A DNA stretch of 24,259 nucleotides, taken from assembly GCA_947630155.1 (NCBI GenBank), contig CANRGM010000006.1:1-24259 (forward strand), written 5' to 3'. The DNA comes from an uncultured Clostridia bacterium (lineage in GTDB: Bacteria; Bacillota; Clostridia; TANB77; CAG-508). The notes under the pieces were generated by a model. It did no database searches. It saw nothing but the letters and a program-made list of their open reading frames with translations, and was not told the DNA's origin. Within the stretch, counting starts at the first letter, position 1; each line of letters begins with the position of its first letter. Below are positions 1 to 7,205 of the stretch, in pieces. The position numbers and the translations under genes were made by a program.

Positions 1-485
1 ATTGTCTTCTCTTTCACATCAAAATCCAATAATTTCAAATCATAAATTTCAATTTCACGCTCTGGAACATCCACAGTTTTTCCACTTCTAGCATACTCAT
101 ACAATTTTTTTCCATGAACCTTTATAGCAGAATACATAGGAGGAGTTTGCATTTGTTTACCAGTCATATTGCTAAAAATTCTATTTATATTTTCTTCAGT
201 TAAATAGCTTAAATTAACCTCTTTCTCTTCAACAACCTTTCCCTCAACATCAGCAGTATCAGTCTTTACACCTAATTTAACAACAGCAATATACTTTTTA
301 TCATGATTAATCAAAAACTGGGAAAGCTCTGTTCCTTTCCCAATTAGAATAGGCAACACACCCGTAGCATTTGGATCCAAAGTTCCAGTATGTCCAACCT
401 TTTTCCCAAACAATTTCCTAACCTCATAAACAACATCATGAGACGTACAATTTTTCCCCTTGTTTATAACAATTATTCCATCCAT
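1..485 (-). CDS. truB: tRNA pseudouridine(55) synthase TruB (3' end cut by window edge)
   Basis: TruB converts U55 of the T-loop of tRNAs to pseudouridine in the cytoplasm. The 161 visible codons are the N-terminal half of a protein that is usually about 300 residues long. The signature GHTGTLDPNATGVL lies at residues 31-44, and D37 in it is the expected catalytic aspartate. The start MDGIIVINKG is the usual TruB opening, and the ATG at 485-483 follows an AAGGAG site at good spacing, so the 5' end is complete. The gene lies 24 nt downstream of nrnA and is the last visible member of the rimP-nusA-infB operon; truB after rbfA/nrnA is the standard Firmicutes order. The PUA C-terminal region is outside the window. 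Identity is secure. Confidence 0.95.
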   Translation of the reverse strand, partial: MDGIIVINKGKNCTSHDVVYEVRKLFGKKVGHTGTLDPNATGVLPILIGKGTELSQFLINHDKKYIAVVKLGVKTDTADVEGKVVEEKEVNLSYLTEENINRIFSNMTGKQMQTPPMYSAIKVHGKKLYEYARSGKTVDVPEREIEIYDLKLLDFDVKEKT

Positions 486-509
486 TATTTTCTCCTTAAA
501 CCTAAAAAA

Positions 510-1469
510 CTATTTTAGGTAAGCCTTAACCTCATTCATAATCTTATCCTTCACATGCTGCAGATCTCCCTGAATAGTACACCCAGCCGCACGAGGATGT
601 CCTCCACCCCCAAACAACAAAGCAACATCAGACACATTAACATACTCATTAGACCTCAAAGAAACTCTCCAGCCCTTACCATCTTTCAACTCCCTAACAA
701 AAGCTGAAACCTCAACGCCTTCAATACATTTACCAATATTAACAATTCCCTCATGATCACCTGTCTCACTATGTACTCTCTCTTCATCCTCTAAAGTAAT
801 ATATGTAAAAACAGCCTTATCATCAAAGAAAAATTCCAATCTAGACTCTGCAATTCTTCTTAATTCAAAACTTGTTCTAGTAGTAATATCCAAAACTCTT
901 CTATAAATTTTAGACACATTTACACCTTTATTTAACAACTCAGCCACGAACTCAAAGGTTTCAACATTAGTTCCTTGATATTTAAATCCTCCAGTATCTG
1001 TTATAATACCTGTTAAAATACAAGTTCCAATATCCTTTGTAATTTCCATATTAAAATATTGTAAAACAACTATCAATATCTGGCTACATGCAGGCGAATC
1101 TGGATTAACAAAATTTATGTCCCCATACATAGTATTAGTACCATGATGGTCAATTACAATACTTTTCTTAGCATTCTCAAAATATTTTGCCCATCCATTA
1201 AGCATTTTTATAGTAGCAGCATCTAGAGAAATCGCTAAATCATAACATTCTATATCACTTTCTTTTTTTATATTCTCAGTTCCTGGTAAAAAGTTAAAAC
1301 ATCTTGAATATTCAGGTATAACAACATCAACTTTCTCTTTACCATAATTTTTTAATGCATTATATAATGCCAAACTACTTCCTACAGCATCACCATCTGG
1401 ATTTTCATGTGTTAATATTACAATTGATTCAGCATTATCTATTTCCTCTAAAATATTATCTAAAGTCAT
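510..1469 (-). CDS. nrnA: Bifunctional oligoribonuclease / pAp phosphatase NrnA (DHH family)
   Basis: NrnA-type enzymes degrade RNA oligomers of a few nucleotides and dephosphorylate 3'-phosphoadenosine 5'-phosphate, using Mn2+ in the cytoplasm. The 319-residue length matches the family. Visible motifs in order are HENPDGDAVGSS (21-32, metal-binding motif I), ISLDAA (80-85, motif II), VIDHHGTN (105-112, the DHH motif with D107/H108/H109), TDTGGF (157-162) and the DHHA1 substrate-binding motif GGGGHPRAAG (287-296). The start is an ATG with an AAGGA site about 12 nt upstream. It sits between rbfA and truB, where nrnA is found in many Firmicutes. The family also contains c-di-AMP/pApA phosphodiesterases (GdpP, DhhP). 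A stand-alone DHH-DHHA1 protein can hydrolyse pApA, so a link to the disA product nearby is possible but inferred. Confidence 0.92.
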   Translation of the reverse strand: MTLDNILEEIDNAESIVILTHENPDGDAVGSSLALYNALKNYGKEKVDVVIPEYSRCFNFLPGTENIKKESDIECYDLAISLDAATIKMLNGWAKYFENAKKSIVIDHHGTNTMYGDINFVNPDSPACSQILIVVLQYFNMEITKDIGTCILTGIITDTGGFKYQGTNVETFEFVAELLNKGVNVSKIYRRVLDITTRTSFELRRIAESRLEFFFDDKAVFTYITLEDEERVHSETGDHEGIVNIGKCIEGVEVSAFVRELKDGKGWRVSLRSNEYVNVSDVALLFGGGGHPRAAGCTIQGDLQHVKDKIMNEVKAYLK

Positions 1470-1534
1470 TATTTATAACATTCCTTATATTGAAATTTAG
1501 GTTTTTAATGGATATACCTATAAACCCGTTAAAT

Positions 1535-1885
1535 TTATTTATTTTTTAAATCATTTAAAATACTATCTATTCTAGCCCCATATTCTAAAGAATCATCTAT
1601 CTCAAAAACAAGCTCAGGTGTAATTCTTAAATTAATATCTTTTGCAATTTTACTTCTAATAAAACCTGAAGATTCCTTTAATCCATTCATAGTTTTATCT
1701 ATATTTTTTGAATTTAAGATACTAACATATACTTTAGCATATTTGAAATCTGGAGTAATTTTCACTTTAGTAACACTTAACATTCCTGTAATATTAGGAT
1801 TTTTTAAATCATATGCTAAAATACTACTAAGTTCTTTTCTTAACTCCTCATTAATTCTATTCAAACGAGCTTCATTTTTAGCCAT
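1535..1885 (-). CDS. rbfA: 30S ribosome-binding factor RbfA
   Basis: RbfA binds the immature 30S subunit and assists maturation of the 16S rRNA 5' end; it is needed for cold adaptation in model bacteria. The 116-residue protein has the usual family length. It begins MAKNEARLNRINEELRKELS, a typical RbfA N-terminal helix, and contains the KH-like fold segment ITPDFKYAKVYVSIL (about residues 43-57) and the C-terminal stretch RITPELVFEIDDSLEYGARID. The ATG has a GAGGAG site that is somewhat far away (about 13-14 nt). It lies 38 nt after infB and 65 nt before nrnA, in the expected operon position. Confidence 0.95.
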   Translation of the reverse strand: MAKNEARLNRINEELRKELSSILAYDLKNPNITGMLSVTKVKITPDFKYAKVYVSILNSKNIDKTMNGLKESSGFIRSKIAKDINLRITPELVFEIDDSLEYGARIDSILNDLKNK

Positions 1886-1923
1886 TTTCTTTTCTTCATC
1901 TCCTCTTTACTAATTTTCAGTGC

Positions 1924-4900
1924 TTATCTTTTAACTTCTTCCATTATAAATGCTTCAATAATATCTTCTTCCTTGATATCGTTATAATTTTCAATTTGAA
2001 CACCACATTCATATCCCTTTGTAACTTCTTTTACATCATCTTTAAAACGTTTTAATGATGCCAATTTACCTTCATGAATTACAACACTATCACGAATAAC
2101 TCTAACTCCTGCATTTCTTTCTATTCTACCATCAAGTACATAACATCCAGCAATAGTACCTACACTTGATACTTTGAAAGTTTGTCTAACTTGTGCATTA
2201 CCAATAATTTTTTCCTCAAATATTGGATCTAGCATTCCCTTCATAGCAGCTTCCACATCTTCAATGGCTTGATAAATGATAGAATACATCTTCATTTCTA
2301 CACCTTCTCTATCAGCCAATTCTTTGGCAGCTCCTACTGGTCTTACATTAAATCCAATTATAATAGCACCTGCTGCTTTAGCAAGTTGAACATCAGATTC
2401 ATTGATTCCTCCTGCAACTGAATGAATAACTTTAACTTTAACTTCATCATTTGAAAGTTTTTCTAAAGATTGTTTTACAGCTTCTGCTGAACCTTGAACA
2501 TCTGCCTTTACTATCAAGTTTAATTGTTTTAAGTTTTCATTAGCCATTTTTTCGAATAAATTGCTTAGAGTTACTGTATTTGAAGTAAGCATTTTTTCTC
2601 TTTCTTGAGCACGTCTTTTTTCAATCAAATGTTTAGCCATTTTTTCATTTTTTACTTCATAGAATGTATCTCCAGCCTCTGGAACTTCTGTAAGTCCCAT
2701 AATTTCCACTGGTGTTGAAGGTCCTGCTTCTTTTACATTTTGACCTTTATCATTTTTCATTGCTCTGATTCTACCAATTGATGTTCCAACAACAACAGTA
2801 TCACCAACATCTAAAGTACCTCTTTGAACTAAAACTGATGCTATAGGTCCTTTTGCTTTATCTAACCTTGCTTCAATTACAACACCTTTAGATTGTTTAT
2901 TTGGATTTGCTTTTAGTTCTTGCATATCAGCAACTAATAATACCATTTCTAATAGATTCTCAATATTGATTTTATTTCTAGCAGAAATCGGAACAAATAT
3001 TGTGTCTCCTCCCCATTCTTCTGAAACTAATTCATATTGCATCAATTCCTGTTTAACTTTTTCAACATCAGCATCAGGCAAATCGATTTTATTTACAGCA
3101 ACTATAATCGGAATATTAGCAGCTTTAGCATGATTAATTGCTTCAATTGTTTGAGGCATAACACCATCATTTGCTGCAACTACAAGTATTGCAATATCTG
3201 TTATTTGTGCTCCCCTTGCTCTCATGCTTGTAAATGCTTCATGTCCTGGAGTATCTAAGAATGTAATCTCTCTACCATTTACATTAACTTTATATGCACC
3301 TATATGTTGAGTGATTCCACCTGCTTCACCTTCAATTACATTTGTACTTCTTACAGCATCTAGCAATGAAGTTTTACCATGATCTACGTGTCCCATAACA
3401 ACAACAACTGGTGGTCTTGGTTTTAAGTCTTCTTCTCTATCTTCAGATTCATCAAACAAAATATCTTCTTCATTAACAATTTCTTTTTTATTAGCAGTTA
3501 CACCAAATTCAGATGCAATTAAAAATGCAGTATCAAAATCGACCTCATTATTTATTGTAGCCATTATTCCTAATCCAAATAATTTCTTTATAACTTCGCT
3601 ACTTGTTTTCTTCAATTCCATAGCTAAATCCTTTACTGTAATTTTCTCTGGAATTGTAATTTCTTTTAATTCGAATATCTTTTGTTTTGATCCACTATCA
3701 TCATTTTTATTTAACTTCTTCTTATTCTTTTTAACTCTTCCACTTGATAAATCATAATAATCCAACATACCGCCATCTTGATCATCAAACATATTTGATA
3801 ATTGATTAACTCTTTTTAGACCTTTTAATTTTCCACCATCAAAGTCTTCAAATTTACTACCTTTTTTAGATTTATTGTTTTTCTTATTACCTTTATTTTC
3901 TTCGAATTTGATTTGTTTTTCTTTATCAATTGACCTACTATTATAATCTCTTTGAGATTCTTTTTCTACAATATCTGTGGCCATAATATCCTTAATATTT
4001 TTATCAATACCTTTTTCATCAAGAGGTCTTCCATTTCTGTTAAATTCTCCCCTGTTGAAATCATTTCTATTGTTGTATCCACCTTTTTGATATCTATTAT
4101 TAGAATTTCTATTATATCCATTTTCAGTATTATTTTTTCCTTGATTATTATAACCATTATTATTATAATTATTTCTATTGTTTTGATATTTGTTGTTATT
4201 AAATTTATTATTATCTTTTACATTTCTATTATCTTGATTAAATCTATTTCTATTTTGTGAATAATTATCACTTCTTTTGTATCCATTATTATAATTTATA
4301 TATTCTTTTTTTACTGCCTGCTCCATATTTTTATTTTCAGTTAATTCTGTATTCTCCTTTTTCTCAATATTTTTTTCAGTTAAATTACTGTTTGATTTAT
4401 CAACTTTTTCAACACTATCATTTAATTTGCTTTCCGTATTTTGAACTGATTTACTATTGCTTATTTGTTCATTTTCTTTAACCTTATTATCCCCTGTAGA
4501 TTTTACTTGTTGCACTTGTTGATTATTCTCCCCAATTGGCTTATCTTTTTCACTGACTGTTTTTTCCTTCTTATTATCCTTGATACCAAAAAGTTCGCTA
4601 AAAGTCATTGGTTTAGTAGTTTTATTTCTATATACTATATTGTAATCTTTATTTTGATTTCTTTCTACAAACCCTACATCACTTCTATTATTTTTTGGTT
4701 TTTCTTCAACTTTTTTATTATCATCAGCAATAATAACTTCTCTTCTTATTATAACAGGAGTTGTGTTTTTCTTTTCATCTTTTACTTTTTTTGTTTTTTC
4801 TGTTTTATTGTCTTTTACATTTTCAGTATTTTTACTACCATCTTTCTTCAAACTATTTTTTATTTTTTTTGCTTGTTGTTCATCTACTGAACTTAAATGA

Positions 4901-4998
4901 CTAGTAACATCTATCCCCAAACTGTTTGCCTTTTCAATTATTTCCTTACTGGTTAAGCCTACTTCTTTTGCAATTTCATGTATTTTTATCTTACCCAA
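1924..4998 (-). CDS. infB: Translation initiation factor IF-2
   Basis: IF-2 is the GTPase that brings initiator fMet-tRNA to the 30S subunit and promotes 70S joining. Numbered from the TTG at 4998 (1024 residues): a first IF2-N helical module at about 1-50; a long disordered linker at about 55-440 rich in Asn, Lys, Glu and Gln; a second IF2-N module at about 447-500; then the G domain with GHVDHGKT (536-543), DTPGHEAF (about 582) and NKID (636-639), followed by the C-terminal tRNA-binding domains. An ATG five codons upstream (5013) is in frame but has no Shine-Dalgarno; instead that ATG overlaps the GGGGGTGA site that serves the TTG, and IF-2 proteins normally open like MGKIKIHEIAKEVG. I therefore prefer TTG. 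At over 1000 residues it is longer than most Firmicutes IF-2 because of the linker. It is part of the rimP operon, with ylxQ absent upstream. Confidence 0.95.
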   Translation of the reverse strand: MGKIKIHEIAKEVGLTSKEIIEKANSLGIDVTSHLSSVDEQQAKKIKNSLKKDGSKNTENVKDNKTEKTKKVKDEKKNTTPVIIRREVIIADDNKKVEEKPKNNRSDVGFVERNQNKDYNIVYRNKTTKPMTFSELFGIKDNKKEKTVSEKDKPIGENNQQVQQVKSTGDNKVKENEQISNSKSVQNTESKLNDSVEKVDKSNSNLTEKNIEKKENTELTENKNMEQAVKKEYINYNNGYKRSDNYSQNRNRFNQDNRNVKDNNKFNNNKYQNNRNNYNNNGYNNQGKNNTENGYNRNSNNRYQKGGYNNRNDFNRGEFNRNGRPLDEKGIDKNIKDIMATDIVEKESQRDYNSRSIDKEKQIKFEENKGNKKNNKSKKGSKFEDFDGGKLKGLKRVNQLSNMFDDQDGGMLDYYDLSSGRVKKNKKKLNKNDDSGSKQKIFELKEITIPEKITVKDLAMELKKTSSEVIKKLFGLGIMATINNEVDFDTAFLIASEFGVTANKKEIVNEEDILFDESEDREEDLKPRPPVVVVMGHVDHGKTSLLDAVRSTNVIEGEAGGITQHIGAYKVNVNGREITFLDTPGHEAFTSMRARGAQITDIAILVVAANDGVMPQTIEAINHAKAANIPIIVAVNKIDLPDADVEKVKQELMQYELVSEEWGGDTIFVPISARNKINIENLLEMVLLVADMQELKANPNKQSKGVVIEARLDKAKGPIASVLVQRGTLDVGDTVVVGTSIGRIRAMKNDKGQNVKEAGPSTPVEIMGLTEVPEAGDTFYEVKNEKMAKHLIEKRRAQEREKMLTSNTVTLSNLFEKMANENLKQLNLIVKADVQGSAEAVKQSLEKLSNDEVKVKVIHSVAGGINESDVQLAKAAGAIIIGFNVRPVGAAKELADREGVEMKMYSIIYQAIEDVEAAMKGMLDPIFEEKIIGNAQVRQTFKVSSVGTIAGCYVLDGRIERNAGVRVIRDSVVIHEGKLASLKRFKDDVKEVTKGYECGVQIENYNDIKEEDIIEAFIMEEVKR

Positions 4999-5004
4999 TA
5001 ATTT

Positions 5005-5011
5005 CACCCCC
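5005..5011 (-). promoter_or_regulatory. Ribosome binding site deciding the infB start
   Basis: On the minus strand GGGGGTG, followed by AAATTA and then TTG, matches the anti-Shine-Dalgarno complement GGAGGTGA with one mismatch at 6-nt spacing. No such site precedes the in-frame ATG at 5013-5011, which overlaps this sequence. This supports initiation at the TTG at 4998. Confidence 0.7.
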
Positions 5012-5097
5012 ATTTATATTTTTATAATCTCATTTAAAAACATAATATATATCATAATGATTATTATGGAGTTTTGAAATGAAATCTTTCATATGCC

Positions 5098-5358
5098 TTA
5101 TTTACCACTAATTTCAATTCGTAATTTATCATATATACTTTCATCTATTTTCATTTTAAAACTTTTTTCTATTTTATTGTTTTTTACAGCTTTTTCTAAG
5201 CATTCGATACTATCACAAATATATGCCCCTCTACCATTAGCTTTACCTGTTCTATCAATACTTATATTATTTTGATTGTCTTTTACAATGCGAATTAAAT
5301 CCTTTTTATCTTTTTTTATATTACAACCTATGCAAGTTCTTTGTGGTATACTTTTCAA
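5098..5358 (-). CDS. rnpM: YlxR/RnpM family RNA-binding protein (RNase P modulator)
   Basis: YlxR is a small basic cytoplasmic protein encoded between nusA and infB. In B. subtilis it was shown to bind and modulate RNase P (hence RnpM) and has been linked to metabolic gene regulation. From the TTG at 5358 the protein is 86 residues, beginning MKSIPQRTCIGCNIKKDKKD. The family hallmarks RTCIGC near the start and GRGAYIC in the middle are present, and the length fits. A GTG three codons upstream (5367) is also in frame, but it overlaps the AAAGGAG site, which is 8 nt from the TTG, so TTG is preferred. It lies 39 nt downstream of nusA. The next gene would normally be ylxQ, but only 99 nt separate it from infB. 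Confidence 0.9.
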   Translation of the reverse strand: MKSIPQRTCIGCNIKKDKKDLIRIVKDNQNNISIDRTGKANGRGAYICDSIECLEKAVKNNKIEKSFKMKIDESIYDKLRIEISGK

Positions 5359-5366
5359 AATATTCA

Positions 5367-5373
5367 CTCCTTT
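5367..5373 (-). promoter_or_regulatory. Ribosome binding site deciding the ylxR/rnpM start
   Basis: AAAGGAG on the minus strand, then TGAATATT, then TTG. The alternative GTG start overlaps the last base of this site, so only the TTG at 5358 has proper spacing. Confidence 0.7.
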
Positions 5374-5397
5374 AACAATCTATATATTATAACTATA

Positions 5398-6564
5398 TTA
5401 TTCTTCTACACTTTTCTCTGTTGCTGTATCAACATTTTCATCATATTCAATATTGTTTTCTTTTTCTTGTTCCTCTTGAAGTATTTTTCTGAATTGAGAT
5501 TCACTTTTTATATCTATTTTCCAATTTGTTAATTTTGCAGCTAATCTTGCGTTTTGTCCAGATTTACCAATAGCTAATGATAATTGATCATCTGGAACTA
5601 TTACTTGTGCAAATTTTTCTTCTTCTTTTACATCTACTGCTAAAACTTGTGCTGGTAATAACGCAGCTGAAATAAATATTGATGGGTCTTCACTCCATTC
5701 TATAACATCAATCTTTTCTCCACCTAATTCATTTATAATATTTTGAATACGAATACCTTTCTGTCCAACACATGAACCAACAGGATCTATGTTCTCATTT
5801 GGTGAATATACTGCAACTTTGCTTCTGCTTCCAGCATCTCTTGATACACTTTTTATTTCAATAACACCTTCATATATTTCTGGAATTTCAAGTTCAAATA
5901 ATTTTCTTACAAAATCTGCATGAGCTCTTGATATTATAACTTGTGGAGAACCTTTTGCACCTTTTTCTACATCTAGAACATATGCTCTTATCTTATCATT
6001 AACATGATATTTTTCTGTTGGGACTTGTTCTTTTAATGGCATTACACCTTCAAGTCTTCCTAAATCAACAACAACAATTCCTCCATCAGCCTTTTGAATT
6101 AGTCCTGAAACTATTTCACCTTTTCTGTCACTAAATTCATTAAATAAATATTCTCTTGAAGCTTCTCTTATTTTTTGTATAATTACTTGTTTAGCAGTTC
6201 CAGCAGCAATTCTACCAAAATTTTTAGGCATAATTTCAATTTGTGCTATATCACCTATTTCTAATGATTTACTAATTTTTTTAGCTTCAGCCAAAGATAT
6301 TTGCACATTTCCGTCCTCAACTTCTTCTACTACTTCTTTTTCTGCATATACATGATAATCACCAGTATCTTTATCTACAACTATTTTTACATTGTCAGCA
6401 TTTGAATCACAATCTCTCTTGTATGCTGTAACTAGAGCTGTTTCAATGGATTCTAACAAGCTTCCTGGTTCCATACCATTTTCTTTTTCTAATTCTTCCA
6501 TAGCTAATAACATTTCTTTACTATCTATTGCTTTACTAACTTTTGCTTTTGCTGTTTTTTTCAT
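5398..6564 (-). CDS. nusA: Transcription termination/antitermination factor NusA
   Basis: NusA binds RNA polymerase and nascent RNA, and controls pausing, intrinsic termination and antitermination. At 388 residues it is the short Gram-positive form without the acidic C-terminal repeats of E. coli. Domains in order: N-terminal RNAP-binding domain (about 15-140), S1 domain (about 148-215, KGEIVSGLIQKADGGIVVVD), KH1 (about 230-300, with DPVGSCVGQKGIRIQNI at 260-276), KH2 (about 305-355, with VPDDQLSLAIGKSGQNARLA). It ends in an acidic tail (about 363-388). The ATG at 6564 has an AAAGGAGG site. The first 17 residues (KKTAKAKVSKA...) are a basic extension ahead of the usual NusA start at MLLAMEELEKENG. 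The gene starts 21 nt after rimP. Confidence 0.96.
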   Translation of the reverse strand: MKKTAKAKVSKAIDSKEMLLAMEELEKENGMEPGSLLESIETALVTAYKRDCDSNADNVKIVVDKDTGDYHVYAEKEVVEEVEDGNVQISLAEAKKISKSLEIGDIAQIEIMPKNFGRIAAGTAKQVIIQKIREASREYLFNEFSDRKGEIVSGLIQKADGGIVVVDLGRLEGVMPLKEQVPTEKYHVNDKIRAYVLDVEKGAKGSPQVIISRAHADFVRKLFELEIPEIYEGVIEIKSVSRDAGSRSKVAVYSPNENIDPVGSCVGQKGIRIQNIINELGGEKIDVIEWSEDPSIFISAALLPAQVLAVDVKEEEKFAQVIVPDDQLSLAIGKSGQNARLAAKLTNWKIDIKSESQFRKILQEEQEKENNIEYDENVDTATEKSVEE

Positions 6565-6585
6565 TTTTTTAATTCCTCCTTTTAT

Positions 6586-7056
6586 TTAAAATTCATTATT
6601 CCAATCATAATATTTTTTTATTAATGAAATATTTTTTCTTTCTAATTCAATCGTTTCTCCATTTACGCTTAAATAAATAGTTTCATCATCAAACTTCTTT
6701 AATATTCCTATAAACTCTTTACTGTTATTAACTGGTTTAAATAATTTAACATCTATAATTTGATTTAAATTTTCGCGCAAGTGTTTTTCCTTTCTTATAA
6801 TTTTCTCAACACCTGTTGAAGAAACTTCTAAAAAGTATTGCTCTTTTATATAATCTGCTACATCCAACATTTCTTCTATTTCATTATTAACTTTTTCACA
6901 GTCTTCTAAAGTTATGGCTTTCTCAGGACTCTCAATATAAATTCGTAGGAAATAATCTTTTCCCTCTTTCACATATTGAACATCATACAGCTGATATTCC
7001 AAGGCTTCAATTGATGTTTGTATTAGAGATTCTACTCTATCTTCAATACTCGCCAA
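6586..7056 (-). CDS. rimP: Ribosome maturation factor RimP
   Basis: RimP (YlxS/YhbC) binds the 30S subunit early in assembly and is encoded directly upstream of nusA across bacteria, as here. The 156-residue length fits. The N-terminal alpha/beta domain contains LRIYIESPEKAITLEDCEKV followed by the family signature YFLEVSSTGVEK (about residues 94-105), and the C-terminal SH3-like barrel contains FIGILKKFDDETIYLSV. The start codon is TTG (7056-7054), about 10 nt after an AGGAGGAGG site; no other in-frame start is as well placed. It is the first gene of the operon, with the promoter at 7137-7165 and a leader hairpin at 7087-7109. Confidence 0.94.
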   Translation of the reverse strand: MASIEDRVESLIQTSIEALEYQLYDVQYVKEGKDYFLRIYIESPEKAITLEDCEKVNNEIEEMLDVADYIKEQYFLEVSSTGVEKIIRKEKHLRENLNQIIDVKLFKPVNNSKEFIGILKKFDDETIYLSVNGETIELERKNISLIKKYYDWNNEF

Positions 7057-7086
7057 ATTTTTCTTCCTCCTCCTTATTACAACTAA

Positions 7087-7109
7087 AGAGTGGGATTTGT
7101 TCCCACTCT
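7087..7109 (-). promoter_or_regulatory. Leader hairpin upstream of rimP
   Basis: A perfect 9-bp inverted repeat (AGAGTGGGA with TCCCACTCT) encloses a 5-nt loop. It lies in the roughly 75-nt leader between the rimP promoter and the rimP ribosome binding site. On the minus strand it is followed by TTAGTTGT, a poor U-tract, so it may be an mRNA-stabilising or protein-binding structure or a weak attenuator rather than a full terminator. I recall similar hairpins before rimP/ylxS in other Firmicutes but cannot check this. Confidence 0.65.
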
Positions 7110-7136
7110 CCTGCGTCTTAAATATTTTGCATTATT

Positions 7137-7165
7137 ATTATATACTCTTTTACCATATTTTTCAA
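7137..7165 (-). promoter_or_regulatory. Sigma-A promoter of the rimP-nusA-infB operon
   Basis: On the minus strand: -35 TTGAAA (7165-7160), a 17-nt spacer, and -10 TATAAT (7142-7137). Transcription would start near 7130, giving a leader of about 75 nt that contains the 7087-7109 hairpin. Spacing and both hexamers are near-ideal for the vegetative sigma factor. Confidence 0.85.
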
Positions 7166-7205
7166 GTATTTTTTTGTAAATTTTCTTAAAATTTATCATC
7201 AAATT

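Noticed and set aside
3952..4890. Plus-strand open frames opposite the infB linker, rich in Ile/Phe/Tyr
   Set aside because: They are the complement of an AT-rich, Asn/Lys-coding minus-strand gene, have no ribosome binding sites and give only low-complexity hydrophobic protein.
5030..5092. 20-codon minus-strand frame between ylxR and infB
   Set aside because: Only a weak AAGG upstream, low complexity and no recognised family; noted with the ylxQ finding but not called as a gene.
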